From NCBI GenBank assembly GCA_900314605.1, contig OMVX01000005.1, forward strand, positions 1 to 51,489: a DNA stretch of 51,489 bases. The letters run 5' to 3'. The position numbers and the translations under genes are program-made. Shown piece after piece: positions 1 through 8,748 of the stretch; positions within the stretch are counted from its first letter, which is position 1; each line of letters starts with the position of its first letter. Origin of the DNA: an uncultured Methanobrevibacter sp. GTDB taxonomy: Archaea; Methanobacteriota; Methanobacteria; Methanobacteriales; Methanobacteriaceae. Under the pieces are notes generated by a model, which saw only the letters and a program-made list of their open reading frames with translations, ran no database searches and was not told the origin of the DNA.

Positions 1-182
1 AAACTCGGTAACATTTTTATCATCAAATAAATATATGTTATACGTTATATTTAAATATACCGATTCAAATTTCCCTATTTTAAATTTAATTTATTTTTTA
101 AAAACACCGTAATAAAATAATATAAATTTATTTGAATTTAGAAAAAATAAGAGTTTTGTGCAAGTTTATCATATAAAAAAAT

Positions 183-1004
183 CTAGCACCCTATATATGC
201 TATATTTCCATACATTGCCCCTCCTAATTTGCCATGGTTATAGTAGAATTTAGAGTCATATGCAAGGCCTTGATATATTGCTCCACCTCTTCTTGTTGCA
301 TTGTTGTTTTTAAATGTACAATTAAATGCCTGTCCAAAGTTCATTGCTCCTCCAAATTCTCCTATGTTTTCTGTAAAAATACAGTTGTATGCATAAATAT
401 CATTTGTTGCTCCACCATTATGGTCAGATGTGTTATTAGTAAAGTTACAGTTGTATACATAAGCTCTAGCACGTATTGCTCCTGCACCATCATAATCAGT
501 TGAATGACCATTAATAAAATTAATATCATGGATTGTAATGTTAGTGGTTGTAGGGTTAGTGATTATGAATATACGTGCAAGGTGATTTCCATCTAGTGTT
601 ATACCATTTCCATAAATAGTAAGATTACGTCCAATCTGTATACCTTTAATATAAGCAGAATCAGTTCCACTATTATAAGTATAATTATTTGTTAAGTAGA
701 TAGTGTCATTAGTATTACCATTAATCGCTTCATTCAATTGACTAAAATTCAAGGTGTTTGAATCTGTAATTGTTGGATTATTAACTTTACTATCTAAATT
801 ATTGCCATTATTGTGTTTATCTAAATTAAGTTCATTATTTTCAATTGATCTTGAAATTTCTTCATTGTTATTATTATCTAAAACAATTTTATCATCCTTT
901 ATTTTATTAATACTTGTCTCTGTAGAATCATCTGCTGCAGATATTGCAGAAATACTAATAAGAGATAAAATCAGTATTAATACCAAATATTTCTTATTTA
1001 CCAT
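183..1004 (-). pseudogene. Adhesin-like surface protein, truncated at its C-terminus
   Basis: The N-terminus is a classic signal peptide (MVNKKYLVLILILSLISIS, then AISAAD). An Asn/Asp/Ser-rich segment follows, then right-handed beta-helix-type repeats with recurring GGA(I/M)Y and N-x-A motifs. This is the pattern of the large exported adhesin-like proteins of Methanobrevibacter. The frame can be extended to a GTG at 1016, but that GTG lies inside a good Shine-Dalgarno (AGGTGA), so I place the start at the ATG at 1004 (273 aa). The protein ends in the middle of a repeat (TAG at 183) without the Ig-like or anchoring C-terminal part usual for the family, and the remaining 182 bases do not resume the repeat in that frame. 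It is either a truncated relic or a short secreted variant. Confidence 0.75.
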
Positions 1005-1140
1005 AAAATTTTTCACCTAGTCGATATTTTACTAATACAATAATATTAAACCTTTTTATTTAACTAATGAGGGAATTTTTCTATTAGATAATTAGTTAGA
1101 TGCTCAATCCATGTTGAAAGAAAATTAAGTTTATTGTCTA

Positions 1141-2238
1141 TTATCCATATCCATAATTTTCTACAGTTACCCTTCTAATAATATCAATTCCACTACAAAC
1201 CAAATAAACTATAAATACAGTTACAATTCCCATTGCTAATAAATTAGGAGAATTATAATAAGCAGCTGGTTTAAATACATTCCATGTGAATGCACGACCG
1301 AAAGCATTAGAATGAATTAAATAAACACCTAATACACTTCCTGCAAGATAATTTATATATTTATTTGAAAATGGTTTTCTTTTTAAGAATGCTAAAAACA
1401 AACATACAGATGCACTAAGGACAAAAAAGTTATTTTCTAAGGAAAATAGCCTATATAATGCTAAATCTGTAATATCAAAAGAAGGTAAAGCCCACCATAA
1501 ATGAGCAGTACTATTTGTATCCAAAATTCCAAAAATACAAGTTCCAATATATATTATAATTAGAGATATTATTAATCCTCCAAATAGTTTATTAAAACTC
1601 AATTTATTAGTGTCAACATATAAACAAATATAACTACCTATAAAGTAGAGTACAAAGAACCAAACCAAAGGAGTATACTGAAAAGTATTACCAACAAATA
1701 CAGTTTGAGTAGGATAGGATACCATTGCCGGTAAAATTGTTGGGCATATAGACCATAAAAGTACAGATAATAATATTATTTTAACATGTGTTCCTCTTGA
1801 TATGGATTTAATAAATTTATTTAAAAATGGAGAAAACAACATTAATATAATATAACATGTTATAAACCAGTATCCATTATGACTAATAGGCAAAAGGGAT
1901 TTACCAAGATTAGCAACTGTTAACTCTGATGGAGATAAAAATGCAATAGCCAATCCTAAAAATAAAAAAGAATAAAAATAAATCTCTCCCCCTAGAATTA
2001 ATAACTTCCGAAGAGTGAATTTAATATCAATCATAAAATAAGCTGAAATTAAAACAAAAAGAACTACTCCAATTTTACCAAACATAGCTAAAAAATATAC
2101 AAAATAAGTGTTAGTATTGGTAATAGCAAAATTAACACCCTTCATTCCATGTACTATATAATGATGTGCTACAATAAGTAACATGGTAATAATTCTTAAA
2201 ATCTCTAAGTTTGTATTACGTTGACTTTTAGATTTCAT
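1141..2238 (-). CDS. Membrane acyltransferase, acyltransferase 3 family
   Basis: This 365-aa protein has about ten hydrophobic segments. It opens with RNTNLEILRIITMLLIVAHH, the signature first helix of the acyltransferase-3 (OafA/WecH-like) family, including the conserved histidines in VAHHYIVHG. Family members transfer acetyl or other acyl groups to cell-surface polysaccharides at the membrane. The end of the protein is again hydrophobic, with VLGVYLIHSNAFGR as the usual late H-containing helix. It stands alone between an adhesin fragment and a nicotianamine-synthase-like gene transcribed divergently. The substrate cannot be told from sequence; a surface glycan or pseudomurein-associated polymer is an inference. 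Confidence 0.85.
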   Translation of the reverse strand: MKSKSQRNTNLEILRIITMLLIVAHHYIVHGMKGVNFAITNTNTYFVYFLAMFGKIGVVLFVLISAYFMIDIKFTLRKLLILGGEIYFYSFLFLGLAIAFLSPSELTVANLGKSLLPISHNGYWFITCYIILMLFSPFLNKFIKSISRGTHVKIILLSVLLWSICPTILPAMVSYPTQTVFVGNTFQYTPLVWFFVLYFIGSYICLYVDTNKLSFNKLFGGLIISLIIIYIGTCIFGILDTNSTAHLWWALPSFDITDLALYRLFSLENNFFVLSASVCLFLAFLKRKPFSNKYINYLAGSVLGVYLIHSNAFGRAFTWNVFKPAAYYNSPNLLAMGIVTVFIVYLVCSGIDIIRRVTVENYGYG

Positions 2239-2478
2239 AATATAATTTTGTTAAATCTATAATAAAAAATTTATGAATAAAATTTCTAGAGAGTATTAAT
2301 TTATTGAGCTTATATCTGTTTTATCCAAACATGTTTTTCTAACCAATGAATAAGATTTAATAATATGACAAAATTAGATAAAATTTTTATATCAAATGAA
2401 CTTTAAATTATATAAGGTTTATTTAAAAAATAATAATATAAAACACTAAAAAAAATCAAAAAATTATGATGTGATATA

Positions 2479-3300
2479 ATGAGTTGTTACAAATACTGGG
2501 GTAAACTTGAAGAGATAGCAAATAAATTATCCAGTTATGGTGATTTAGAAAAATATGGAGAATCTGCATTAGATAAGATTAATATTGATGAAATTGTTGA
2601 GATATTAGATGAAGTGGAAATAATTGCCCATGATAAAACCATTGATTTTGATTCAGCAAAACATATTCTTGACGATGAAAAAATGAACCGAACATTAAAA
2701 TTAATTAGAAAATTTTATGTTTATGTTGGCGCAAGACTTGAAACAGAAAATGCATTAAAGATTTTAGAATCCGATAATCCCCTAGAAACATTAGATTCAT
2801 TTGAATTTTATGATAGATATATAGGACTAATTGAAAATGAAAGCCAATTAGCTAAGTTTAACAAAGATAAAACCTTTGTATTTTTAGGATCAGGTCCTCT
2901 CCCATTAACTTTAATAATGTTTAATAAAGTATTTAATTGTAAATGTATAGGAATAGAACAAGTTCCAGAAGTTGCAGAATTATCACGAAAAGTTTTAAAA
3001 AGATTAGAACTTGATAATGACATACAAATTGTTGTTGGTGATGAAACCATAATTGAAACCTTAGATTATGATATTTTAATGGTTGCAGCTCTTGCAGAAC
3101 CTAAAGACAGGGTGTTTGCAAATATCTGGGAATATGTTGATGAAAATAAACCAGTTATTTATAGAACATATACTGGTATGAGAGCAATATTATATTCTCC
3201 AGTTCTTGATAAAGATACAAGAGGTTTTCATAAAGAAATTATGCTTCTTCCAAGTGGAAAAACAAATAATACCTCTGTATTAATTAGAAAAATTGAATAA
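2479..3300 (+). CDS. Nicotianamine synthase-like aminocarboxypropyltransferase
   Basis: This 273-aa protein resembles the archaeal nicotianamine synthase family, whose Methanothermobacter member condenses aminocarboxypropyl groups from S-adenosylmethionine onto glutamate to give a nicotianamine-like metal chelator. An all-helical N-terminal domain (about 1-120) is followed by a Rossmann-like SAM-binding domain with FVFLGSGPLPLT (about 134-145) and the acidic strand-end CIGIEQVPE, then a conserved RTYTGMRAILYSP segment. Length and domain order fit the archaeal family. The ATG follows GATGTGAT as ribosome binding site. It is monocistronic, with no visible metal transporter next to it. The exact product is inferred from the family. 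Confidence 0.82.
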   Translation: MSCYKYWGKLEEIANKLSSYGDLEKYGESALDKINIDEIVEILDEVEIIAHDKTIDFDSAKHILDDEKMNRTLKLIRKFYVYVGARLETENALKILESDNPLETLDSFEFYDRYIGLIENESQLAKFNKDKTFVFLGSGPLPLTLIMFNKVFNCKCIGIEQVPEVAELSRKVLKRLELDNDIQIVVGDETIIETLDYDILMVAALAEPKDRVFANIWEYVDENKPVIYRTYTGMRAILYSPVLDKDTRGFHKEIMLLPSGKTNNTSVLIRKIE

Positions 3301-3345
3301 GCTAATAATTTGATTATGTATAACACTATAAAAATGAATAATAGA

Positions 3346-3660
3346 TTAATCAGCATCCTCATCCATTGTTTCAAGTAGAAAACTTACAGGTCTAAAACCA
3401 TCATTACAGGATATCATTGCTGATTTTTTATTTTTCATCCAACCATTATAAAAATCACTGGCACCATTTGCTAAAGCCATAACAAATGGAGATAAACTTT
3501 CCCATGCACTATCACAAAAATTAGAAGGTTTCACCCATCCGTTGGCAATAAAAACCTCTCCTTCTTCAACATCACACTCATGTTCTAATGGATTTTCATA
3601 TTTTTCAATAAGATCATCATGTCTTACTTTTCTTATAACTGTAATTTTTACTTTCTTCAT
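3346..3660 (-). CDS. TIGR04076 family protein
   Basis: This 104-aa soluble protein matches the small TIGR04076 family of unknown function. It begins with KVKITVIRKVRHDDLIEKY and has a Cys in the middle (HECDVEEGEVFI). It then carries the family hallmark C-D-S-A-W near SNFCDSAWESLSPFV and a late Cys (ISCNDGFRPVSF) close to the C-terminus. Members are found across anaerobic bacteria and archaea, and conserved cysteines suggest a redox or metal role, but no reaction is known. It lies 45 bases upstream, in transcription order, of nothing obvious, and its 3' end converges on the nicotianamine-synthase-like gene. An AGGTGTCC-like ribosome site precedes the ATG. Confidence 0.75.
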   Translation of the reverse strand: MKKVKITVIRKVRHDDLIEKYENPLEHECDVEEGEVFIANGWVKPSNFCDSAWESLSPFVMALANGASDFYNGWMKNKKSAMISCNDGFRPVSFLLETMDEDAD

Positions 3661-3704
3661 CAGGACACCTTAAAATTTTAAAATATTTATTAAACAACAA
3701 ATAT

Positions 3705-5096
3705 TTAATCTGACCTATCAGTATTAAATTTATCTTTAGATTTTATACCAACAAGTGAAGCAAAGATTGCAATTATACATGCAGTTGTACTTATTCCACA
3801 AATAATATGAGAGGATTGGAGAATCATACCAGAGTATTTATGTGCAAGTGGAAGAGTACCCATTATCCATGCAAATACAAGGGTAAGTATACCTAAACTC
3901 ATTGTCTGACCAATAGTCCTCATAGTTGCCTGTGAAGCAGATGCAATAGGAGCATCCTTTGGTGGAACAGAACTCATAATAGCATTCATATTTGGACTAG
4001 AGAATAATCCCATTCCAATACCCTGTAAAATCATTGCCAGTATAACAAAATATAATGGAGTCTTTCCATCTAAAAATGTTAATATTGTAAGAGCCACAGC
4101 AGCAATAGACATACCAATAGCAGCTAATTTTTGAGGATGTATCTTATCTGAAAGTTTACCTGCATTTGGAGCCATAACTGCCATAATAATTGGAGTAATA
4201 ATTAATATCATTCCAGCTTTTTGAGCATCCCATCCTCTAACATACTGAAAATGATAATTTAATATGGTTGTAACTACCATTACCGCAATATAACTACATA
4301 AAGCTGCAATATTAGAAGATGTAAATTTTTTATTTTTAAATAAATTCATATTGAAAACTGGAGATTTTACTCTAAGCTCATAAGCTCCAAATATTCCTAA
4401 AATAATTAATCCCAGAACAGTTAAAATCAAACCATTCATTGTTGTTAAACTTGTAAAACCATAAATAAAAAGTAAAATACCTATTGAATAAATAATAGAA
4501 CCTACAGTATCAATTTTATCATTTTCATATGTTTTCCATTCTTTAGGTATTTTCCAAACTAAAAGAATAATACACATTAGTAAAAATGGGATAATAAAAT
4601 AGAACATAGATCTCCAACCAAGATTATAAACTAAAAATCCACACATAACAGGAGATAATGATGTTGCAAGATAAACACCTGTGACTGTAAATCCTACTGC
4701 TTTACCTCTGTTTTCAGGCCTAACCGCCTGTACAACCATAGCCATTGCAGATACATTTACAAATGCAACACCTGCTCCCTGAAGTACACGGCAAAATAAA
4801 AATGATTCTGTAGAAAATGCAAATACTGCCCCAATAGAAGCAATTAAATAAAGGATAAGTCCACAAATTAAAGATTTTTTAACACCAAATTTACCAGATA
4901 TTTGTCCTGCAGGAACAGTAAAAACTGCTACAACAAGGAAAAATATTGTTGGAACCCAATTTTGTATAACATTATTCATTGCAAATTCCCGAGCAATAGC
5001 AGGCACTCCAATTACAATACCATTTGATAAAAATACAGCAAAAAAGGAAGTAATAAATGATACAAATATTACAATTTTTTCAAAATCAAATTTCAT
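3705..5096 (-). CDS. MFS multidrug-type exporter, DHA2-like (14 TM)
   Basis: About 14 hydrophobic helices in about 463 aa, with the MFS loop signature GQISGKFGVKKSLICGLIL after helix 2 and the antiporter-type GxxxGPxxGG region represented by TGVYLATSLSPVMCGFLV. This is the layout of the 14-helix drug:H+ antiporter family. An in-frame ATG exists at 5108, but the ATG at 5096 (MKFDFEKIVIF) is preceded by GGGGAT at good spacing, while the upstream one has no ribosome site, so I chose 5096. It sits between TIGR04076 and an ADP-ribosylglycohydrolase on the same strand, with 40 to 80 base gaps. The substrate is unknown. Confidence 0.85.
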   Translation of the reverse strand: MKFDFEKIVIFVSFITSFFAVFLSNGIVIGVPAIAREFAMNNVIQNWVPTIFFLVVAVFTVPAGQISGKFGVKKSLICGLILYLIASIGAVFAFSTESFLFCRVLQGAGVAFVNVSAMAMVVQAVRPENRGKAVGFTVTGVYLATSLSPVMCGFLVYNLGWRSMFYFIIPFLLMCIILLVWKIPKEWKTYENDKIDTVGSIIYSIGILLFIYGFTSLTTMNGLILTVLGLIILGIFGAYELRVKSPVFNMNLFKNKKFTSSNIAALCSYIAVMVVTTILNYHFQYVRGWDAQKAGMILIITPIIMAVMAPNAGKLSDKIHPQKLAAIGMSIAAVALTILTFLDGKTPLYFVILAMILQGIGMGLFSSPNMNAIMSSVPPKDAPIASASQATMRTIGQTMSLGILTLVFAWIMGTLPLAHKYSGMILQSSHIICGISTTACIIAIFASLVGIKSKDKFNTDRSD

Positions 5097-5178
5097 AACA
5101 ATCCCCATAAAACTTCATATATAATATTATTTGTAGATATACCTAAACTAATAATTAAGGGTATAAAAAGAGAATAAA

Positions 5179-5967
5179 TTAATATAAAAATTTATTTTCA
5201 AAATCTATCAATATATTTAAAAGCGTGTAATCCAATCTATGAATTGATTTATAATGAATTTCCTTTGGAACTTCCCAGAATGCTGCGGCAATACTTCCTG
5301 CAATAGCTGCTTGAGTATCAGCATCACCACCTAAAGATACAGCATTTCTGATAGTATCTTCAAAATTTTCACCTTTTAAAAAACATATAATTGCCTCAGG
5401 AACACTTCCCTCACAAGAAACATTAAAGCTATATGTAGGTCTTATATCTTCAAGCGAATAAGATAAATTATAATTATATCTCAATTCAATATGTTTTTTA
5501 ATTTCTTCTTTAGAACTATCAATTCTTGCTAAATATATGGCATCAGCAACTGCAAGAGCTCCTTTAATAGCTTCAGGATGATTATGAGTTACCTCAGCAG
5601 AGGTTTTTGCTAAAGACTGCACTTCTTCAAGTGTTTGACCAACCCACGCAACAGGAGAAACCCGCATTGCAGAACCATTAGCCCAACTACCATAAGGTGA
5701 AGGATTGTCTGATTCTACCCACTCTTTAAACATTCCACCATATCCTGCATTAGGATATAATTGACCGTAACATTTTAATTTTTCAATTAAAACCTCTTTT
5801 GATGTTTTATCCTCAATTAACCAATCTGCAATAGCTAATGTCATTACAGTATCATCAGTGAAAATAGAACTTTTACTAAAAAGAGGAAATTCCTTATGTT
5901 TAATAGAATTAAATTCATAACAAGAACCTATAATATCTCCTGCAATAGCTCCTATAATTCCTTTCAA
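5179..5967 (-). CDS. ADP-ribosylglycohydrolase family protein (DraG-like)
   Basis: This 262-aa protein has the metal-binding motifs of the ADP-ribosyl-glycohydrolase fold: GAIAGDIIGSCYE at the N-terminus, FTDDTVMT (about 37-44), and near the C-terminus GGDADTQAAIAGSIAAAFW, whose Asp residues bind the di-Mg centre. Family members remove ADP-ribose from modified proteins or hydrolyse related ADP-ribosides. The start is TTG at 5967, supported by a strong GGTGAT ribosome site just upstream and by the family-typical sequence MKGIIGAIAGD. It is next to the MFS gene on the same strand but separated by 82 bases. No matching ADP-ribosyltransferase is visible in the window. Confidence 0.87.
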   Translation of the reverse strand: MKGIIGAIAGDIIGSCYEFNSIKHKEFPLFSKSSIFTDDTVMTLAIADWLIEDKTSKEVLIEKLKCYGQLYPNAGYGGMFKEWVESDNPSPYGSWANGSAMRVSPVAWVGQTLEEVQSLAKTSAEVTHNHPEAIKGALAVADAIYLARIDSSKEEIKKHIELRYNYNLSYSLEDIRPTYSFNVSCEGSVPEAIICFLKGENFEDTIRNAVSLGGDADTQAAIAGSIAAAFWEVPKEIHYKSIHRLDYTLLNILIDFENKFLY

Positions 5968-6504
5968 TTTATCACCACATAAAACTTAAGATTATCTTTT
6001 AAAATTCTTAATTTTAATAAATACCTAAAAAGGTTTTTATTTAATACTATAATTTTAAATCCTTTGTATATATAAAATTCTATTCATATCTTTATAATTT
6101 ATTAAATTTTTAAAAATCTTTATATTACTAATAATACAAATAATATTTTAGAGGGTGCATATGTATAAAAGGAAAATACTATTTTTTCTTATTTTATATC
6201 TGACTATGTGAAAGTATTTTATACTGGTCAGTGTATTTTATGAATGGCTATGAGAAATTTGCTATAAAATCATTTAATACATGTTTTAATATTAAATATA
6301 GTCATAATATCATATAAATGAAAATATTATCTTTTCACCCTTTTTACGACTTAAAGATTAAAAAATTTGAAAGATACTGGGCATTTATTTTATTACTAAT
6401 TAATTAGTTGATAATAATTGATTATTATTGAAATAAATAGATAATTTATCTTTAAAGAAATTTTATTAATCTTATAAGAAGAAAATAATGATGGAGTGAT
6501 AATA
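5968..6504. other. Intergenic region with a signal-peptide-like mini-ORF
   Basis: This 537-base stretch separates two divergently transcribed genes. The only notable content is the mini-ORF at 6161-6211, annotated separately. The rest is AT-rich promoter-like DNA, with runs such as TTTATAATTTATTAAATTTT near 6090-6112. I see no RNA gene or longer coding frame. Confidence 0.6.
6161..6211 (+). pseudogene. Signal-peptide-like mini-ORF, probable 5' remnant of a secreted-protein gene
   Basis: A good ribosome site (GAGGGTG) lies 4 bases before an ATG that opens MYKRKILFFLILYLTM and then meets TGA. Basic residues followed by a hydrophobic run look like the start of an exported protein. The frame after the TGA soon meets another TGA and gives no recognisable protein. 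It is either the beginning of a decayed secreted-protein gene or a chance leader. Confidence 0.3.
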
Positions 6505-7395
6505 ATGGTTTTTTGTCCAGAATGTGGAAAAGAAAATTCAGATGAAGATAAATTCTGCAAATCCTGTGGTAAAAACTTAGAAGATTCTGAAAATAATTCA
6601 AAAGATAAAAAAGAATTAGATAAAAATCAGCAAACTTCTAAAAATAATGAAAATTTGAATTCTGATAATAAAACATTACTACTTCCTTTATTATTAGGAG
6701 TAATTGGTGTTTTTATTGGTATTATAGAAGGTTTGAACTGCCCTGCAATACTAGGATGGGAAAATATTGTATGTGAAATGACTAGTGCAATACTTGGAGG
6801 ATGCTTAGGCATATTCCTATACCGCTTTAAAAAAGAATATTTCATTGCGGGCATCCAATTTATCCTTACTGGTATTTTAATGATGTTCTTTTTAGGAAAT
6901 ATGGCTTTAATTGGAGGTATAATATTTATAATATCTGGAATATTAGCTATATTTATAACAAAAAAATTAAATGCAGATAATAAAAAATTGTATATTTTAC
7001 CTGTTGCTACGGTAGTAATTATATTTTTAATAATACTTGTAATGGCAGGTTTGAATATTTCAGAAGAAAATGCATTATCTGATAGTGTAAGTATTGATAA
7101 TGTAAATAATTCAATTGAATTATCTTATGGTTATTATGATGGTAATGTTAAAGGAGATATTCATTTTAATAAAACGATTGATTATATATCTATGGAAATG
7201 ATATTTTTAGATGAGAATGGTAAAGTTTTAACAAGAACTTATCCTTTAGATGTAAGCAATGTTGAAGAAGGAAAAACATATCAATTTGACGGATTTTATA
7301 TGGAAAAAGAAAAACCATATACTGCAGAAATCATTTTAAAAAATGATATCTCAAGTGATGAACCATTCTACAGCCAAAATATAACTTTAAACTAA
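6505..7395 (+). CDS. Zinc-ribbon membrane protein of unknown function
   Basis: The protein opens with a C4 zinc ribbon (CPECGKENSDEDKFCKSCGK). A charged Asn/Lys linker follows, then five or six hydrophobic helices (about 50-190), and an extracytoplasmic beta-rich tail of about 90 residues. This zinc_ribbon_2 plus membrane layout is common in Methanobrevibacter, but its function is unknown. The reading frame extends to a GTG at 6496, which is part of the ribosome site GGAGTGAT; the ATG at 6505 gives the family-like start MVFCPECGK (296 aa). It is monocistronic and followed immediately by a terminator-like hairpin. Confidence 0.78.
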   Translation: MVFCPECGKENSDEDKFCKSCGKNLEDSENNSKDKKELDKNQQTSKNNENLNSDNKTLLLPLLLGVIGVFIGIIEGLNCPAILGWENIVCEMTSAILGGCLGIFLYRFKKEYFIAGIQFILTGILMMFFLGNMALIGGIIFIISGILAIFITKKLNADNKKLYILPVATVVIIFLIILVMAGLNISEENALSDSVSIDNVNNSIELSYGYYDGNVKGDIHFNKTIDYISMEMIFLDENGKVLTRTYPLDVSNVEEGKTYQFDGFYMEKEKPYTAEIILKNDISSDEPFYSQNITLN

Positions 7396-7430
7396 AATAG
7401 AATAATAAATTTATTCTATTTATTTTATTT
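7395..7430 (+). terminator. Stem-loop terminator after the zinc-ribbon gene
   Basis: An 11-bp perfect inverted repeat (AAATAGAATAA, TTATTCTATTT) with a 5-base loop begins at the last base of the stop codon. T-rich sequence follows. It is also close to the 3' end of the convergent aldo/keto reductase gene. The stem is almost all A-T, so its strength is uncertain. Confidence 0.45.
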
Positions 7431-7532
7431 TTATTACAAAAAAATAGACCAATATTAAGATGAAATAATTATTTTAAAAAAAAGAGTTTAAAAAAATATA
7501 AAAAAAATTAATAATAAAATAAAAATACCTAA

Positions 7533-8663
7533 TCAGAAACCATAGTTTTCAGTTTCAAAAGTTTCTTTAACATTCTTTAAAACTTCAGGTATATTTATCT
7601 GTTGTGGACATTCTTCAATACATGACCCACATTCAACACAATCAGATGCAATTCCTACATTAGGAAGTTTAGAATAATTTAGATATGCATTTCCTGCTTG
7701 TGACCAATCTTCACGACCAAGAATTTTATGTTTATTGTACATATCAAAGATTTTTGATATATCAATGTCTGCAGGACATGTATCAACACAATATCGGCAT
7801 TTAGTACAGTTAACAGTAATATTACTATTTATAATATTTGAAACTTCTTCAAGAATTTTATATTCCTCTTCATTTAATGGATCAGCATTATTAAATTCTT
7901 CTATATTATTTTCAACTTGTTCTAAACTGCTTGCACCTGTCAATACAACACATGCATCTAAATTTGCTACAAATCTCATTGCCCATGAAACAATTGACCT
8001 ATTAGGATTATATTCTTTCATAAGCTTTTCTGCCTCTTCAGGCACATCTGCTAAAAATCCTCCTTTATATGGTTCCATTATCATGACAGGTTTATTATAT
8101 TTTTTTGCTACTTCCAAACATTTTCTTGACTCAATTGCTTCATCTTCCCAATCAAGATAATTGATTTGTAACAATACAAATTCTAATTCAGGATGAGTGA
8201 GGAGAATTTCTTCTAAAAATTCTGCATTACCATGTGTGGATAATCCAATGTGCTTAATAAAACCTTCTTCTTTTTTATTTTTAATAAATGAATATAAGTC
8301 AACATTTTTCCATGCAGTTTCAGTAAATCCACTTACATTATGTAACATATAATAATCAAAATAGTCTACTCCACAATTTTCAAGTTGTTCGGCAAATATT
8401 GGCTCTAATTGAGATTCCTCAGAAATAATAAACAAAGGCATTTTAGTTGCAATTTTATATGCATCTCGAGGATATCTCTCAACAACAGATTTTTTAAAAG
8501 CATTTTCACTTTTACCCTCATGATATATGTATGCAGTATCAAAGTGATTAAAACCTGCATCCATATATGTATCTACCATTTTATTGACTTGCTCATAATC
8601 AATACTTGTAAAGTCATTTTCATCTATAAGAGGAAGTCTCATCATCCCCATTCCTAATTTCAT
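7533..8663 (-). CDS. Aldo/keto reductase with C-terminal 2x[4Fe-4S] ferredoxin domain
   Basis: Residues 1 to about 270 form an aldo/keto reductase barrel with the catalytic Asp and Tyr in FDTAYIYHEGKSE, Lys in IATKMP and His in YMLHNVSG. The C-terminal 100 residues carry two ferredoxin-type clusters, CTKCRYCVDTCP and CVECGSCIEECP. This fusion is widespread in strict anaerobes; electrons probably pass between ferredoxin and a carbonyl substrate, but the substrate is unknown. The ATG has GAGGTG in front. A second, diverged copy lies at 10624-11841 on the other strand. The gene is downstream of a radical SAM gene on the same strand, 85 bases away. Confidence 0.9.
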   Translation of the reverse strand: MKLGMGMMRLPLIDENDFTSIDYEQVNKMVDTYMDAGFNHFDTAYIYHEGKSENAFKKSVVERYPRDAYKIATKMPLFIISEESQLEPIFAEQLENCGVDYFDYYMLHNVSGFTETAWKNVDLYSFIKNKKEEGFIKHIGLSTHGNAEFLEEILLTHPELEFVLLQINYLDWEDEAIESRKCLEVAKKYNKPVMIMEPYKGGFLADVPEEAEKLMKEYNPNRSIVSWAMRFVANLDACVVLTGASSLEQVENNIEEFNNADPLNEEEYKILEEVSNIINSNITVNCTKCRYCVDTCPADIDISKIFDMYNKHKILGREDWSQAGNAYLNYSKLPNVGIASDCVECGSCIEECPQQINIPEVLKNVKETFETENYGF

Positions 8664-8748
8664 AATTACACCTCTATATAAAATATATCCTATTAATAAT
8701 AATTTTTACTACTTGAAAATTAAAATTGATCCAATGATATTAAATAAA

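Noticed and set aside
1-182. Continuation of the adhesin gene past its stop.
   Set aside because: The translation in the same frame past the TAG does not contain the repeat pattern.
234-503. Plus-strand open frame inside the adhesin-like gene.
   Set aside because: It is the antisense of the beta-helix repeats, Cys/Ile/Val-rich and without a ribosome site.
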